A stretch of 64,000 nucleotides of DNA, from the NCBI GenBank assembly GCA_002721785.1, contig PBLO01000039.1, positions 101,572-165,571 of the forward strand, in the 5' to 3' direction. Shown here piece by piece: positions 43,275-53,979 of this stretch (within the stretch, counting starts at the first letter, position 1; each line of letters starts with the position of its first letter). A program made the position numbers and the translations under genes. The notes under the pieces are model-generated. The model was not told where the DNA came from. It saw only the letters and a list, made by a program, of their open reading frames with translations, and did no database searches. The stretch comes from Halieaceae bacterium (GTDB lineage Bacteria; Pseudomonadota; Gammaproteobacteria; Pseudomonadales; Halieaceae).

Positions 43275-43303
43275 TTATGACAAGGCCTTCAGAGAAAAGT
43301 TCC
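43275..43303 (-). promoter_or_regulatory. Sigma-E-like promoter GGAACTT-N15-GTCATAA
   Basis: -35 at 43297-43303, -10 at 43275-43281, 15-nt spacer; resembles the RpoE/AlgU consensus. Confidence 0.55.
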
Positions 43304-43321
43304 CAGAAAGTGGCAGTTTTT

Positions 43322-43804
43322 TTAGTTGGCTCGCCAGCAGGCCGAACTCATTTGCCCGTCCCCTGACGTGACAAAGAGTTCAAGCTCAATCAGCTCACCC
43401 AGTGAGGCTTCAGCCAGCACTCGCTCCAGTAAGTAATGCGCGAGTGCTTCGACCGTTACATTGACGATCGGTAGCAGCAGTGTCTCATCGACCGGAAATC
43501 GCAGCGTTCTCCCCGCAAAGGTCGCGTGGTACTCGCCCTGTTCTTCGACCACAGCTAGCCAAGGCGATTTACCCGGCAACAGCATGTACTCGTCGTGGGC
43601 ATCACAAAGCTTCTGTAAGCACCGCTTATAGACGTTGTAATCCGCTGAAAAGCCGTTTTCGCCCATCTCCGCCACGATACGTGCTGACACGCCATAGTTG
43701 TGACCGTGAAGGCGTTCCCGCTCCGTTTCAGAAAAGATGGTGAAATGAGCGGCCGAAAATTTGTGCGCCTGCTTATCGATGTGCAAGGTAGCGAGCTGCG
43801 TCAT
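43322..43804 (-). CDS. PTPS/6-carboxytetrahydropterin synthase-like (COG0720) protein
   Basis: HKFSAAHF and LHGHNYGV zinc-ligand motifs, CDAHDEYMLLPG. Confidence 0.82.
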   Translation of the reverse strand: MTQLATLHIDKQAHKFSAAHFTIFSETERERLHGHNYGVSARIVAEMGENGFSADYNVYKRCLQKLCDAHDEYMLLPGKSPWLAVVEEQGEYHATFAGRTLRFPVDETLLLPIVNVTVEALAHYLLERVLAEASLGELIELELFVTSGDGQMSSACWRAN

Positions 43805-43962
43805 GGGCAAAACCTGCGGGCATTGGCCTTTAATGGTGTGGGAAGCGGTGAGGTACGACAAGTCCCGCGCCCCGGATCAGCTACATGTTTCCGCGATGGC
43901 ACCGTGACCGCAGTCCGCGGCTGCAGTACCCTGTCGCCCCCAATGCAGCTTTCGGACACAAC

Positions 43963-44673
43963 ATGAGCTCAATCGCGATTCTGACAGGTGCCAGCTCAGG
44001 CATCGGCGCCGCCGCTGCCAGCCGATTTGTGGAGAACGGCGACACTGTCATCAATATCTCACGGAGAACCTGCCCCGTGGCCGGCGTGGAGTCACTCCCC
44101 ACCGATTTCGCCGATGAATCTTCGGTAACCAGCACCTGTGGCCAGCTCATCGAGCGCCTAGCAAGCCACGAGGGCTCGTCAATCTGCCTCGTCCATAATG
44201 CGGCGCTGATGCTGAAGGATCGCTGCGATACGACTGAAGATGACGACCTCCGGCAGGTTTTGGCCGTCAACGTAGTGGGCATCAACACGCTTAATCGCGC
44301 ATTGCTACCCAAGATGCCAGCACAATCCAGCGTTCTTTACGTCGGCTCTACGCTTTCTGAAAAAGCCGTCGCGGGTGCGTTCAGTTACATCGTGAGCAAG
44401 CACGCGCAGCTGGGTATGATGCGAGCGACCTGTCAGGACCTCATGGGGAGGGGAATCCACACTGCGCTCATCTGTCCCGGATTCACCGACACCTCCATGC
44501 TGCGCCAGCACGTTGGCCACGACGAGGGCGTTCTCGATCACCTCGGCACCATGAATAGTTTCGGTCGACTCGTTACCCCAGATGAAATCGCTGACATGAT
44601 TTTTTGGGCGCACCACAACCCCGTCATCAATGGCTCGGTCATGCATGGCAATCTCGGACAGGTCGAGCATTGA
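43963..44673 (+). CDS. SDR-family oxidoreductase
   Basis: AILTGASSGIGAAAASRFVENGDTV, LVHNAAL, SYIVSKHAQLGM (YxxxK). Confidence 0.93.
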   Translation: MSSIAILTGASSGIGAAAASRFVENGDTVINISRRTCPVAGVESLPTDFADESSVTSTCGQLIERLASHEGSSICLVHNAALMLKDRCDTTEDDDLRQVLAVNVVGINTLNRALLPKMPAQSSVLYVGSTLSEKAVAGAFSYIVSKHAQLGMMRATCQDLMGRGIHTALICPGFTDTSMLRQHVGHDEGVLDHLGTMNSFGRLVTPDEIADMIFWAHHNPVINGSVMHGNLGQVEH

Positions 44674-44674
44674 T

Positions 44675-45466
44675 ATGACGCTGTCGTCGGAGCTAATCAC
44701 CGAACGCCGAGAACGCACTTTTTTGGTGTTAGCGGGCATCTTTTTGTCTGCGATGACGCTTCTGAATGTTGTCGGTATCACGCGCTTTATTCAGCTCGGC
44801 CCTCTCGCGTTGGCGGTCGGCGTGTTACCTTACCCCCTGACGTTCCTCTGCACCGACCTCATCAGTGAGCTCTATGGCCGAGCTCGGGCGAATTTCCTCG
44901 TCAGTGTCGGCCTGGGAATCAATTTTTTGATCTTGGGCGTGTTGACGCTGGGAGCGACCGCCCCCGCTGTGCCAGAGAGCATGATGCCGCCCTGGCAAAC
45001 GCTGCAGCTGGCAGCACCGGTGACGCTCCCTAATGGGAGTGTTGCGGACTCTGAGATCGGCCTGTTCCAGCTGATTTATGCCACGACCTCGGGCGCCGTT
45101 TTCGCCTCTATGCTGGCCTACGTCGCGGCACAGTATTGTGACGTGCAGCTATATCACTTCTGGAAACGGGTTACAAAAGGGAAACACCTGTGGCTGCGGA
45201 ACAACTTCAGTACCTTACTGAGCCAGCTGGTCGACTCCATCATGGTGGTCACCGTAACCTTTGGCGCCGCATTCCTAGCCGGAGATATCGCTGTGGCGGC
45301 GCTTGCAACACTGGTGGGGAGCAACTACGCCTTTAAAGCGCTTTGTGCTCTCATCGATACACTCCCTCTCTACCTCGCTGTGCATTGGCTGAGAAAATAC
45401 CTTCAGCTGGCACCCGGCGAGTATGCGGTCAGTCAACTGACGGGTGAAGCAACCCAGACTCCCTGA
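44675..45466 (+). CDS. Queuosine precursor transporter family (YhhQ/COG1738)
   Basis: VGVLPYPLTFLCTDLISELYGRARA, WLRNNFSTLLSQLVDSIMVVTVTFGAAF. Confidence 0.92.
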   Translation: MTLSSELITERRERTFLVLAGIFLSAMTLLNVVGITRFIQLGPLALAVGVLPYPLTFLCTDLISELYGRARANFLVSVGLGINFLILGVLTLGATAPAVPESMMPPWQTLQLAAPVTLPNGSVADSEIGLFQLIYATTSGAVFASMLAYVAAQYCDVQLYHFWKRVTKGKHLWLRNNFSTLLSQLVDSIMVVTVTFGAAFLAGDIAVAALATLVGSNYAFKALCALIDTLPLYLAVHWLRKYLQLAPGEYAVSQLTGEATQTP

Positions 45467-46136
45467 CAAACGGCACCGTGACGGCACGCCGCTGCGCCAA
45501 GCTGAGCTTGTCTAATTCATCAACGAAGCTGACCACTAGCCGCGGATTACGCCGGAGTCGGACTGCGCAGTAGCGCACAACGTCTTCAGCCAATCGAAGC
45601 CCCGCCAGATCGCCACGTAATGTGAGCAACTGTGCTACCTGTTCCTCATCGAATCGCGGTATCTGAAAAACCGGCAAGCTGCTGAGCCGAGAACGCAAAT
45701 CAGGTAAGACTTCCGCCAGTTGTTGGGGCGCCTTGCTCGCCGTCACGAGCAAACGGCTTCCGGACTCCTGGCACAGGTTGAAGAGACCAAACAGCGCCTC
45801 CTGCCAATGAGGATGACCGTCCATCGCATCAACATCGTCAAGCGCAATGACCCGTGCCGACTCCGCGCCTGCCAACACCTGCTCTGGCGGGTACAACACA
45901 AAATCTCGCAGAGGGAAGTATCGTGCTCGCTCCCCTTGAAGGTCACAACAGGCCTGCAGGATATGACTCTTCCCCATACCCGCACTGCCCCAGATATAGG
46001 CCGCGTGACCCGGGGTATTGCCGCCATTCAGCAGGGACTCCAGCGTCGAAGTCTCCTGACGAGACAACCAGTTGTCCCAGGTGGCGAGATCTTCCTGCCG
46101 TATCAATAGCGGCATTTGACCAGAGGGCGTTGTCAT
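45429..46136 (-). CDS. hda: DnaA regulatory inactivator Hda
   Basis: AAYIWGSAGMGKSHILQACCDL, VIALDDVDAMDG, LRSRLSSLPVFQI. Confidence 0.94.
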   Translation of the reverse strand: MTTPSGQMPLLIRQEDLATWDNWLSRQETSTLESLLNGGNTPGHAAYIWGSAGMGKSHILQACCDLQGERARYFPLRDFVLYPPEQVLAGAESARVIALDDVDAMDGHPHWQEALFGLFNLCQESGSRLLVTASKAPQQLAEVLPDLRSRLSSLPVFQIPRFDEEQVAQLLTLRGDLAGLRLAEDVVRYCAVRLRRNPRLVVSFVDELDKLSLAQRRAVTVPFVRESGLLHPSVD

Positions 46137-46167
46137 CGACTTCGGTCCTTCAGCAACACGCTGTACC

Positions 46168-47250
46168 TCACCGCGATTCCCATCGCAGCACCGCACCCTG
46201 ATCGCTGTCGGGATCGTCCTGTATCCACGTGAGCCGATCCAGCGGGGCCATCAGACGTGACAAAGTCTCTGCGTCACTCGCGCCCGTCAATTCAAGCGTG
46301 AGCGTGTCGCCCTCGACCGCAACGGGCCTGACACGCTCCAATGTCGGCAATGAGTTCATCGCCTCAGTCACCGCACGATAATCATCTCGACTCACAACGT
46401 TGCGGATGCGGACTCTGAGTACTTGTTGTGCGCTCTGTTGCGTGAGCGCCACGGCGTACTGCCGGCGCATTTCGGTCATCGCCAACGTAATCGCAGGCTC
46501 GATAACGGCTTCCTCAGACACTGCCTGGACCGCGACAGATTGCTCGATCGTCGTGTCCCGATAAAGCCACTCGGCGATCGTTCTGCCACTACTCAGCCGA
46601 ATCAATTTGCCAATGAGGAGATGCGTCATGCCATAACGTTCGGAAGCCTCAAGAATGGGGCCCAACTCTGCATCCCACAGCGTTTGCGGCGACAACAACA
46701 GGGTGTCAGACAGATCGTAAAGCGGCCTGCGCAGATCGACACCCAAGCTATCGAACGTCTCGCTCATTGCAGCCCACAAAGGCTGCTCACTATCGGTGTT
46801 GCCAAAGCGACGGCCCCCGATATCGTCCACCACCAGCCACATGAGCACTGGTGGCCGCGACGCAGTCCACATCGTGCCGTCGGCTTTTCTGATCAAGTTA
46901 TCAATCGCCTCTGGATCAATCTGCGCGACGAAGCGCGTGCGCCCCTCAATTTGCTCGAACTGGTATAGCGATAGCTGGGATCGCGCGTCGTCGAGGGCGG
47001 CACTGATAGTCGGATGCGCCAGCAGATCGCGGTCACCCGAGCGCAACAGCAGCGTCTGCTGCAAAGCCTCGCGAGCGGCCGCAGCAATGGTCTCTTCACT
47101 GCGATCAGTCACCTGGATGCGCACCACCACCTCGGCGGGCTGCGCGGTCGCTGCGAAGCTTGCGATCGCAACGCTGAGCGCCAGAAATAGCGAGGTGCTC
47201 AACTGACGTAAGCCTCGGCTGCCTGCTTCCCTAAGATTCTGTCTCGTCAT
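46168..47250 (-). CDS. DUF2066 family exported protein
   Basis: [34 protein letters not shown]; located between hda and purM as in related genomes. Confidence 0.82.
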   Translation of the reverse strand: MTRQNLREAGSRGLRQLSTSLFLALSVAIASFAATAQPAEVVVRIQVTDRSEETIAAAAREALQQTLLLRSGDRDLLAHPTISAALDDARSQLSLYQFEQIEGRTRFVAQIDPEAIDNLIRKADGTMWTASRPPVLMWLVVDDIGGRRFGNTDSEQPLWAAMSETFDSLGVDLRRPLYDLSDTLLLSPQTLWDAELGPILEASERYGMTHLLIGKLIRLSSGRTIAEWLYRDTTIEQSVAVQAVSEEAVIEPAITLAMTEMRRQYAVALTQQSAQQVLRVRIRNVVSRDDYRAVTEAMNSLPTLERVRPVAVEGDTLTLELTGASDAETLSRLMAPLDRLTWIQDDPDSDQGAVLRWESR

Positions 47251-47428
47251 ACCTGTCTGCTGTCACACCTCGGAGCGCACGACGGCGCGCTTGCCGCTGG
47301 CTGTAAGTCAGTCATTTACCTGCGTGCACTCCCCTGAAGTGCCATATTATCAGCCAATCTCGTCAGCATTGCTTTCCAGCACGATGCCGGCGCATTACTA
47401 TCATGCTTTGACCGCCAGAGAGCACGGC

Positions 47429-48469
47429 ATGACGGACTCATCCTCCCCGCAACCCCCCCTGACCTATCGCGATGCGGGCGTCGACATCGATGCGGGAAAT
47501 GCGTTGGTAGAGCGCATTAAAGCCGTGAGCAAAGCGACTTTCAGGCCCGAGGTTTTGACCGGATTGGGCGGCTTCGGGGCCCTGTGCGCTATCCCTCCAG
47601 GCTATACGGAACCCGTGCTGGTATCGGGGACCGATGGCGTGGGCACCAAACTGAAGCTCGCGATGGATCTGGGGATTCACGATACGATTGGTATTGATCT
47701 CGTTGCCATGTGCAGTAATGACATCGCGGTCGTCGGCGCAGAACCTCTCTTTTTTCTCGATTACTACGCAACCGGAAAATTGAACGTCGACGTGGCCGCT
47801 GCGGTAGTAACCGGTATCGGCAAGGGATGTGAACTGGCGGGTGCCGCACTGGTTGGCGGTGAAACTGCCGAGATGCCCGGTATGTACGAGGGTGAAGATT
47901 ACGATCTCGCAGGTTTCTGTGTGGGTGTCGTAGAGCGCGCCAAAATTATTGATGGCAGCCGGGTTAAGCCGGGTGACGCCTTGATCGCGCTCCCCTCAAG
48001 TGGCCCTCACTCCAACGGCTACTCGCTCATCCGCAAGGTGCTCGACGTCACAGGCGCAGACACAAAACAGAGCTGCGGCGAGGTCAGCCTTGGCGAAGCG
48101 CTTCTCGCGCCCACCACCATTTACAACCGTCCGCTGTTGGCACTGCAAAACACGGTTGATGTTAAAGCCATGGCACACATTACGGGCGGCGGCATTCTCG
48201 AGAACTTACCGCGCGTGCTTCCCGCTGACCTGGGCGCTGAAATCCAGCGCGACAGCTGGCAATTGCCAGCCGTTTTCCAGTGGCTACAGGCGGGCGGCAA
48301 TATTGAGGACACTGAAATGATGCGGACCTTCAACTGCGGGATCGGCATGATTCTGGTTGTCGATCAGGCCGCCGCCGCATCGACCTTGGAGGCACTGGCC
48401 GCGCAGGGCGTCAACGGCTGGGAGCTGGGCCACGTCACTGAAGAAGCCACCGAAGTCCAGTTCAACTGA
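47429..48469 (+). CDS. purM: Phosphoribosylformylglycinamidine cyclo-ligase
   Basis: [51 protein letters not shown]. Confidence 0.97.
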   Translation: MTDSSSPQPPLTYRDAGVDIDAGNALVERIKAVSKATFRPEVLTGLGGFGALCAIPPGYTEPVLVSGTDGVGTKLKLAMDLGIHDTIGIDLVAMCSNDIAVVGAEPLFFLDYYATGKLNVDVAAAVVTGIGKGCELAGAALVGGETAEMPGMYEGEDYDLAGFCVGVVERAKIIDGSRVKPGDALIALPSSGPHSNGYSLIRKVLDVTGADTKQSCGEVSLGEALLAPTTIYNRPLLALQNTVDVKAMAHITGGGILENLPRVLPADLGAEIQRDSWQLPAVFQWLQAGGNIEDTEMMRTFNCGIGMILVVDQAAAASTLEALAAQGVNGWELGHVTEEATEVQFN

Positions 48470-48566
48470 GACGCGCCCATGACCGGCTTCATAGCCCTGA
48501 TCCCCCGGCTCGTTCGACTGCAGCCCCAGTGGAAGGTCTAGTGAAAGGTTCAATGAGGAGGAATTT

Positions 48567-49214
48567 GTGAGCAAGCGGATCGCAGTGCTGTTATCCGGCA
48601 GGGGCTCCAACTTTCAATCCATTTTATCGGCCAGCCAGTCGGGGACGCTGGGCGGCGATATCGCTTTGGTCGTCAGTAACCGACCCGGTGCTGGGGGACT
48701 GGATATTGCACGCGATGCGGGCATCGAAACTGCACTGATTGACCATCAAGCGTATTCAACCCGGGAGGCCTTTGATGCCGATCTCGCCGGCGCACTGGAA
48801 AGTCAGTCGCTGGATCTGATTGTGCTGGCTGGTTTTATGCGCATTCTCACGCCAGAGTTTGTCTCGCGCTTCGCGGGCCGGTTGATGAACATCCATCCGT
48901 CATTGCTCCCGCTTTACCCCGGCCTGCACACCCACCAGCGCGCGCTGGATGCGGGGGATGTACACGCCGGCGCGACGGTGCACTATGTGACAGGGGAACT
49001 TGATGGTGGCCCACCTGTCTTACAGGCAAGGGTGACGGTGGAACCAGATGACGACGTAGATTCACTGGCGGCGCGGGTTTTGCAGCTAGAGCATCAGATC
49101 TATCCGCAGGCGATTGCATGGCACCTTAGCGACCGGTTGCAGTTCACCGCCGGCAGGCTCACCCTCGATGGCATAGCGCTGCCATCGACAGGTCAGCAAT
49201 GGGAGTCAGAATGA
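48567..49214 (+). CDS. purN: Phosphoribosylglycinamide formyltransferase
   Basis: IAVLLSGRGSNFQSIL, GFMRILTPEFVSRFAGRLMNIHPSLLPLYPGLHTHQRAL. Confidence 0.97.
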   Translation: MSKRIAVLLSGRGSNFQSILSASQSGTLGGDIALVVSNRPGAGGLDIARDAGIETALIDHQAYSTREAFDADLAGALESQSLDLIVLAGFMRILTPEFVSRFAGRLMNIHPSLLPLYPGLHTHQRALDAGDVHAGATVHYVTGELDGGPPVLQARVTVEPDDDVDSLAARVLQLEHQIYPQAIAWHLSDRLQFTAGRLTLDGIALPSTGQQWESE

Positions 49215-49939
49215 AAAGCATCGTGAAGTGGCTTACCGCCTCAGCATTGACCGGCCAGATCTTGGGCGCCCCCATCACGGTGCTGGCAGCAGGGGATCTC
49301 TCGCTGTACGAAGCGACCTACACGACCAAGGTGATCGGCCTGTCAGTCACGCTCAACCGAAGTCTCACCCGCGATGGCGATCGCTATCACCTGAGCCAGG
49401 CGGGCAAAACGTTCATGCTGAAATTGAATGAGGACTCTCACTTCAGGTTAGAGAGCGGGCAAATCATTGGCGAGGACTTCGTCTACCAGTTAGGCGGAGT
49501 GAGTAAACGGCGGCGCGAGGTCCACTTCGACCCCGACAACGACATCATCCGCAGCCTAAAGAAAAAAGAGTGGACCGAGCACCCGTGGTCGCCAGACGTT
49601 CTGGACCGGCTCAGCCAGCAAGAACAGATGCGCCTGCAGCTACTGCGCGCTGACTCACCGCCCGAGCGTATTTCGCTCTCGATCGTCGACGGACCGCGCA
49701 TTAAATTAAAGCACTTCGATTTGGTCGAGGCGGGCCCGCTGGAAACCGAGGTCGGCACACTGAATACGGTGCACTACACCCTGCGCCACGACGATCCGTC
49801 GGAACGCAGCTCAGACGCTTGGTTAGCGACTGATCATGATTTTCTGATGGTGCTTACAGAGCACACCGAGGATAGTTCGAAGACTGTCATTCGCCTTCAG
49901 AGCGCTTCAATTGAGGGCAAAGCCGTTACCGGACAGTAA
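49211..49939 (+). CDS. DUF3108 family exported protein
   Basis: Signal peptide, SLYEATYTTKVIGLSVTLNRSL; ATGA overlap with purN. Confidence 0.85.
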   Translation: MKSIVKWLTASALTGQILGAPITVLAAGDLSLYEATYTTKVIGLSVTLNRSLTRDGDRYHLSQAGKTFMLKLNEDSHFRLESGQIIGEDFVYQLGGVSKRRREVHFDPDNDIIRSLKKKEWTEHPWSPDVLDRLSQQEQMRLQLLRADSPPERISLSIVDGPRIKLKHFDLVEAGPLETEVGTLNTVHYTLRHDDPSERSSDAWLATDHDFLMVLTEHTEDSSKTVIRLQSASIEGKAVTGQ

Positions 49940-49990
49940 GCGGCATGCTGATGGCGCGCGAAACCCGCTCCTTGCGTCAAAGAGTCGAAT

Positions 49991-50128
49991 CTAACGTACC
50001 CGATCCGCCGCGGCGATATCGCACGAGAAACAGATCTCTTGTTTGCTATGCAAAGTCGCTGAGGCGTTAGCCACAAACTGCTCCGGACTCACCACCAATC
50101 GCCACACTGCTCTACTGCGAGCGATCAC
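49991..50128 (-). CDS. Possible 45-aa small ORF overlapping the dcd stop
   Basis: GTG (50126-50128) shares GTGA with the dcd stop; hand translation [45 protein letters not shown]. Confidence 0.25.
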   Translation of the reverse strand: MIARSRAVWRLVVSPEQFVANASATLHSKQEICFSCDIAAADRVR

Positions 50129-50691
50129 GCTCGGGGCAACGTGACCCCGCGCTGCCCCTGGTACTTACCGCCGCGGTCCGCATAGCTGGTCTCACAGACC
50201 TCGTCAGATTCGAAGAACAACATCTGTGCCACGCCCTCATTGGCATAGATCTTTGCCGGCAAGGTCGTGGTATTGGAGAATTCTAGGGTCACATGCCCTT
50301 CCCACTCTGGCTCCAACGGTGTGACATTGACGATGATGCCGCATCGCGCGTAAGTCGATTTTCCGAGGCAAATAGTCAACACGTTGCGGGGAATACGAAA
50401 GTACTCAACCGTACAGGCCAGCGCGAACGAATTGGGCGGAATCACACACACGTCGCCTTCAACGTGAACAAAGCTGTCTTCATCAAAATGCTTGGGATCA
50501 ACGGTCGCCGAGTGGATATTGGTGAACACCTTGAATTCGCGGGAGCACCGTACGTCGTAGCCATAGCTTGACGTGCCATAAGAAATCAGACGCCGGTCGC
50601 CATCCATCCGCACCTGGTCTGGCGCGAAGGGCTCAATCATGCCCTCTTGCTCAGCCATGCGGCGTATCCATTTATCTGACTTAATGCTCAC
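50125..50691 (-). CDS. dcd: dCTP deaminase
   Basis: [54 protein letters not shown]. Confidence 0.98.
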   Translation of the reverse strand: MSIKSDKWIRRMAEQEGMIEPFAPDQVRMDGDRRLISYGTSSYGYDVRCSREFKVFTNIHSATVDPKHFDEDSFVHVEGDVCVIPPNSFALACTVEYFRIPRNVLTICLGKSTYARCGIIVNVTPLEPEWEGHVTLEFSNTTTLPAKIYANEGVAQMLFFESDEVCETSYADRGGKYQGQRGVTLPRA

Positions 50692-50729
50692 TGCCGTTCT
50701 CCTACTTGTATCCCACGCGGTTCGCGCGC

Positions 50730-51596
50730 TCAGTCGCCCATACTGATCACCGGGGCGGATGCCGGTTGTTGTTGACCCAGGGTTGCCATCAGCTCTCTGG
50801 CCGCCGCTTGATAGACGCCTGCGATCGCGCCTTCCGGGTCTGCGCAGACGATGGGGTGCCCCGTATCTGCATGCTCTCGGATCGCTCGGTCCAACGGTAT
50901 TTGCCCCAGCAGCGGCACACCGTATTGCTCAGCGAGGTTGTGCCCTCCGGCCTCTCCGAACAGCGGTTCGACGTGGCCGCAGGACGAACACACATACGCC
51001 GCCATATTCTCAATCAAGCCCAATACGGGCACTTCGACCTTCTGGAACATCTCGATGCCCTTGCGCGCATCGAGTAGCGCAATGTCCTGAGGCGTCGTGA
51101 CAATCACCGCACCAGAGAGCGTTGCGCGCTGCGCCAGCGTCAATTGAATATCACCCGTGCCAGGTGGCATATCGACCAGTAGTACGTCGATGTCGCCCCA
51201 TAGCGTTTTTTCGAGTAGCTGGCTCATCGCTGAGCTGGCCATGGGCCCTCGCCACACCATCGGCGTCTTGGCAGAACTCAGATATCCCATCGACATGGTC
51301 TTCAGTCCATGCGCTTCGACGGGTAGTAAAAACTCACCGTCTTGCTGATCGGGAGTTGTACTCTCGGGCACACCCAGCATGAGCTGCTGACTGGGGCCAT
51401 AAATATCGGCGTCTAACAGGCCAACGGACAGGCCTTGCTGCTTCAGTGCAGCAGCCAGGTTAGTGGTGACGGTGGACTTGCCAACGCCGCCTTTTCCGGA
51501 GGCCACAGCCACCACGTGGTGAGAAGCTGACACCACTGTTTTCCTTTGGTCAAACGAGACGCTAAGTATACCGCGACAGCCACCTGATCCGATCAC
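50730..51596 (-). CDS. apbC: ApbC/Mrp-family Fe-S cluster carrier ATPase
   Basis: [47 protein letters not shown]. Confidence 0.95.
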   Translation of the reverse strand: MIGSGGCRGILSVSFDQRKTVVSASHHVVAVASGKGGVGKSTVTTNLAAALKQQGLSVGLLDADIYGPSQQLMLGVPESTTPDQQDGEFLLPVEAHGLKTMSMGYLSSAKTPMVWRGPMASSAMSQLLEKTLWGDIDVLLVDMPPGTGDIQLTLAQRATLSGAVIVTTPQDIALLDARKGIEMFQKVEVPVLGLIENMAAYVCSSCGHVEPLFGEAGGHNLAEQYGVPLLGQIPLDRAIREHADTGHPIVCADPEGAIAGVYQAAARELMATLGQQQPASAPVISMGD

Positions 51597-51664
51597 TGTT
51601 AGACAGCGAAATCATCGAAAATCCGGTAGACTGCGCGCCTTTCCTACTCTGGACCCCGCCTTCG

Positions 51665-53314
51665 ATGAGCGCCGCTCCGAGAAAAATTCTGGTGACCTCG
51701 GCATTACCCTATGCCAATGCGCCGCTGCATATCGGGCACATGCTCGAGCAAGCACAGACCGATATCTGGGTAAGATTTCAGCGCTCTCGGGGGCATGAAT
51801 GCCGGTATGTCTGTGCAGACGACGCCCACGGCACTGCCATCATGCTCTCAGCAGAGGCATCGAACCGTACCCCGGAAGAACATATCGCGGCGATTCAGGC
51901 AAAACACGAGCAGGACTCCGCAGGGTTTCTGATTCAGTTTGATCATTATCACTCGACCCACTCACCGGAAAATCAGCGCTGGTCTGAAACCATTTTCAAG
52001 CGCCTGGAGCAGGGTGGGCACATTGCGGTAAGAGAGATCACGCAGGCTTTCGACCCCGAGAAAGGCTTGTTCCTCGCAGATCGTTTCATCAAGGGCACCT
52101 GCCCAAAGTGCAAGGCGCCCGATCAATACGGCGACAATTGCGAGGCCTGTGGCGCCACCTACTCTCCGACCGATCTCATTGACCCGGTCTCGGCGCTTTC
52201 GGGCGCCACACCGATCGACAAAGCGTCGAGTCACCTGTTCTTTCAGCTCAGTCACTTCGAGGACTTGCTGACCAACTGGATTGGCAGCGAGCAACTGCAG
52301 CCACCGATTGCCAACAAGCTGCGGGAGTGGCTGGATGCCGGGCTCCAGGACTGGGACATTAGCCGTGATGCACCCTATTTCGGCTTTGAGATTCCCGGTT
52401 ATCCCGGCAAGTATTTCTATGTGTGGCTGGATGCGCCGATTGGTTACATCGCCAGCCACGAGGCCCTGTGCCGCGAAAACGGCGATGACTTTGACGCCTA
52501 CTGGCTACCGGGTGGCGACACTGAGCTCTATCACTTCATCGGCAAGGACATCGTGAACTTCCATGGCCTGTTCTGGCCTGCCATGCTCGACAGTGCTGGT
52601 CTGCGGCAACCCACGGCCGTGTACGCCCACGGGTTCCTGACCGTCAACGGCGTGAAGATGTCGAAAAGCCGCGGCACGTTTATCCTCGCCGAAACTTATC
52701 TGGAGCACCTCGACCCCGAGTACCTGCGGTACTACTTTGCCGCCAAACTCTCGGCGGGCGTCGATGACATAGACCTCAATCTCGATGATTTCGTGCAGCG
52801 CGTGAACTCGGATCTCATCGGCAAAGTGGTCAATATCGCCAGCCGTTGTGCAGGCTTTTTGCGCAAGAAGTTTGATAACCGCATGAGTACCGCGTGCGCT
52901 GAACCCGAGCTGGTGCAGTCTTTCATCGACGCGGGCGAGCATATTGCGGCGCTCTACGAGGCGCGCGAGTTCAATCGGGCGATGCGCGAGATCATCACAC
53001 TCGCGGATCGCGCCAACCAGTACATAGACGAGAAAAAACCCTGGGTGATGGCGAAGGACGAGACGCTTGCCGATGAAGTCCAGAACGTCTGCTCGGTGGG
53101 GGTCAATTTATTCCGCGTATTGGCCACCTACCTCAAGCCAGTGCTGCCCGCCATGGCCGAAAAATCCGAAGCGTTTTTGCAGTACTCGCTCGACTGGACC
53201 GCACTGCAGGCGCCGCTCGTCGATCACGAATTGGCACCGTTTCAGCCGCTTTTGCAGCGGGTTGATGCCGAGGTTGTCACCGCCATGGTCGACGCCAGTA
53301 AAAACAGCACCTGA
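51665..53314 (+). CDS. metG: Methionine-tRNA ligase (short form)
   Basis: [54 protein letters not shown]; 549 aa. Confidence 0.97.
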   Translation: MSAAPRKILVTSALPYANAPLHIGHMLEQAQTDIWVRFQRSRGHECRYVCADDAHGTAIMLSAEASNRTPEEHIAAIQAKHEQDSAGFLIQFDHYHSTHSPENQRWSETIFKRLEQGGHIAVREITQAFDPEKGLFLADRFIKGTCPKCKAPDQYGDNCEACGATYSPTDLIDPVSALSGATPIDKASSHLFFQLSHFEDLLTNWIGSEQLQPPIANKLREWLDAGLQDWDISRDAPYFGFEIPGYPGKYFYVWLDAPIGYIASHEALCRENGDDFDAYWLPGGDTELYHFIGKDIVNFHGLFWPAMLDSAGLRQPTAVYAHGFLTVNGVKMSKSRGTFILAETYLEHLDPEYLRYYFAAKLSAGVDDIDLNLDDFVQRVNSDLIGKVVNIASRCAGFLRKKFDNRMSTACAEPELVQSFIDAGEHIAALYEAREFNRAMREIITLADRANQYIDEKKPWVMAKDETLADEVQNVCSVGVNLFRVLATYLKPVLPAMAEKSEAFLQYSLDWTALQAPLVDHELAPFQPLLQRVDAEVVTAMVDASKNST

Positions 53315-53400
53315 ACCGACAAATACTTCCTGTCAGACACCTGATATATTCCCTACTATTGCGGCTTTGAGTCGATATCAAGTCGCCGCAGGGGGATGAC

Positions 53401-53979
53401 ATGCTGGGTGATATCGCGCTCCTGTTGGTGGGTGCGGTCTTGGTCAACAATTTCGTATTGGTACAGTTTTTAGGGCTGTGCCCGTTTATGGGTGTGTCCA
53501 ATAAACTCGAGACCGCCATGGGCATGTCGGTGGCGACCACGTTTGTTCTGACGCTCGCCTCCGTCTGCAGCTATTTGACCTACAACTACCTGCTCATCCC
53601 ACTCGATCTGGCTTACCTGCGCACCATCAGCTTTATTTTGGTGATCGCGGTTGTCGTGCAGTTCACCGAGATGGTGGTTCGGAAAACCAGCCCGTTGCTG
53701 CACCGGGTGCTGGGCGTGTTCCTGCCGCTCATCACGACCAATTGCGCCGTATTGGGCGTTGCCCTACTGAACATCAATCAGGCACACAACTTTGTAGAGT
53801 CGCTGTTCTATGGTTTAGGGGCAGCGCTAGGCTTTTCTCTGGTGCTCGTCCTGTTTGCAGCAATGCGGGAGCGTCTTGCAGTCGCCGACGTGCCCGAGCC
53901 GTTTCAGGGCGCCGCCATTGGCATGATTACCGCGGGCCTCGCGTCGCTGGCCTTCATGGGCTTTGCGGGACTGATTTGA
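53401..53979 (+). CDS. rnfA: Rnf/Rsx electron transport complex subunit A
   Basis: [30 protein letters not shown]. Confidence 0.97.
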   Translation: MLGDIALLLVGAVLVNNFVLVQFLGLCPFMGVSNKLETAMGMSVATTFVLTLASVCSYLTYNYLLIPLDLAYLRTISFILVIAVVVQFTEMVVRKTSPLLHRVLGVFLPLITTNCAVLGVALLNINQAHNFVESLFYGLGAALGFSLVLVLFAAMRERLAVADVPEPFQGAAIGMITAGLASLAFMGFAGLI

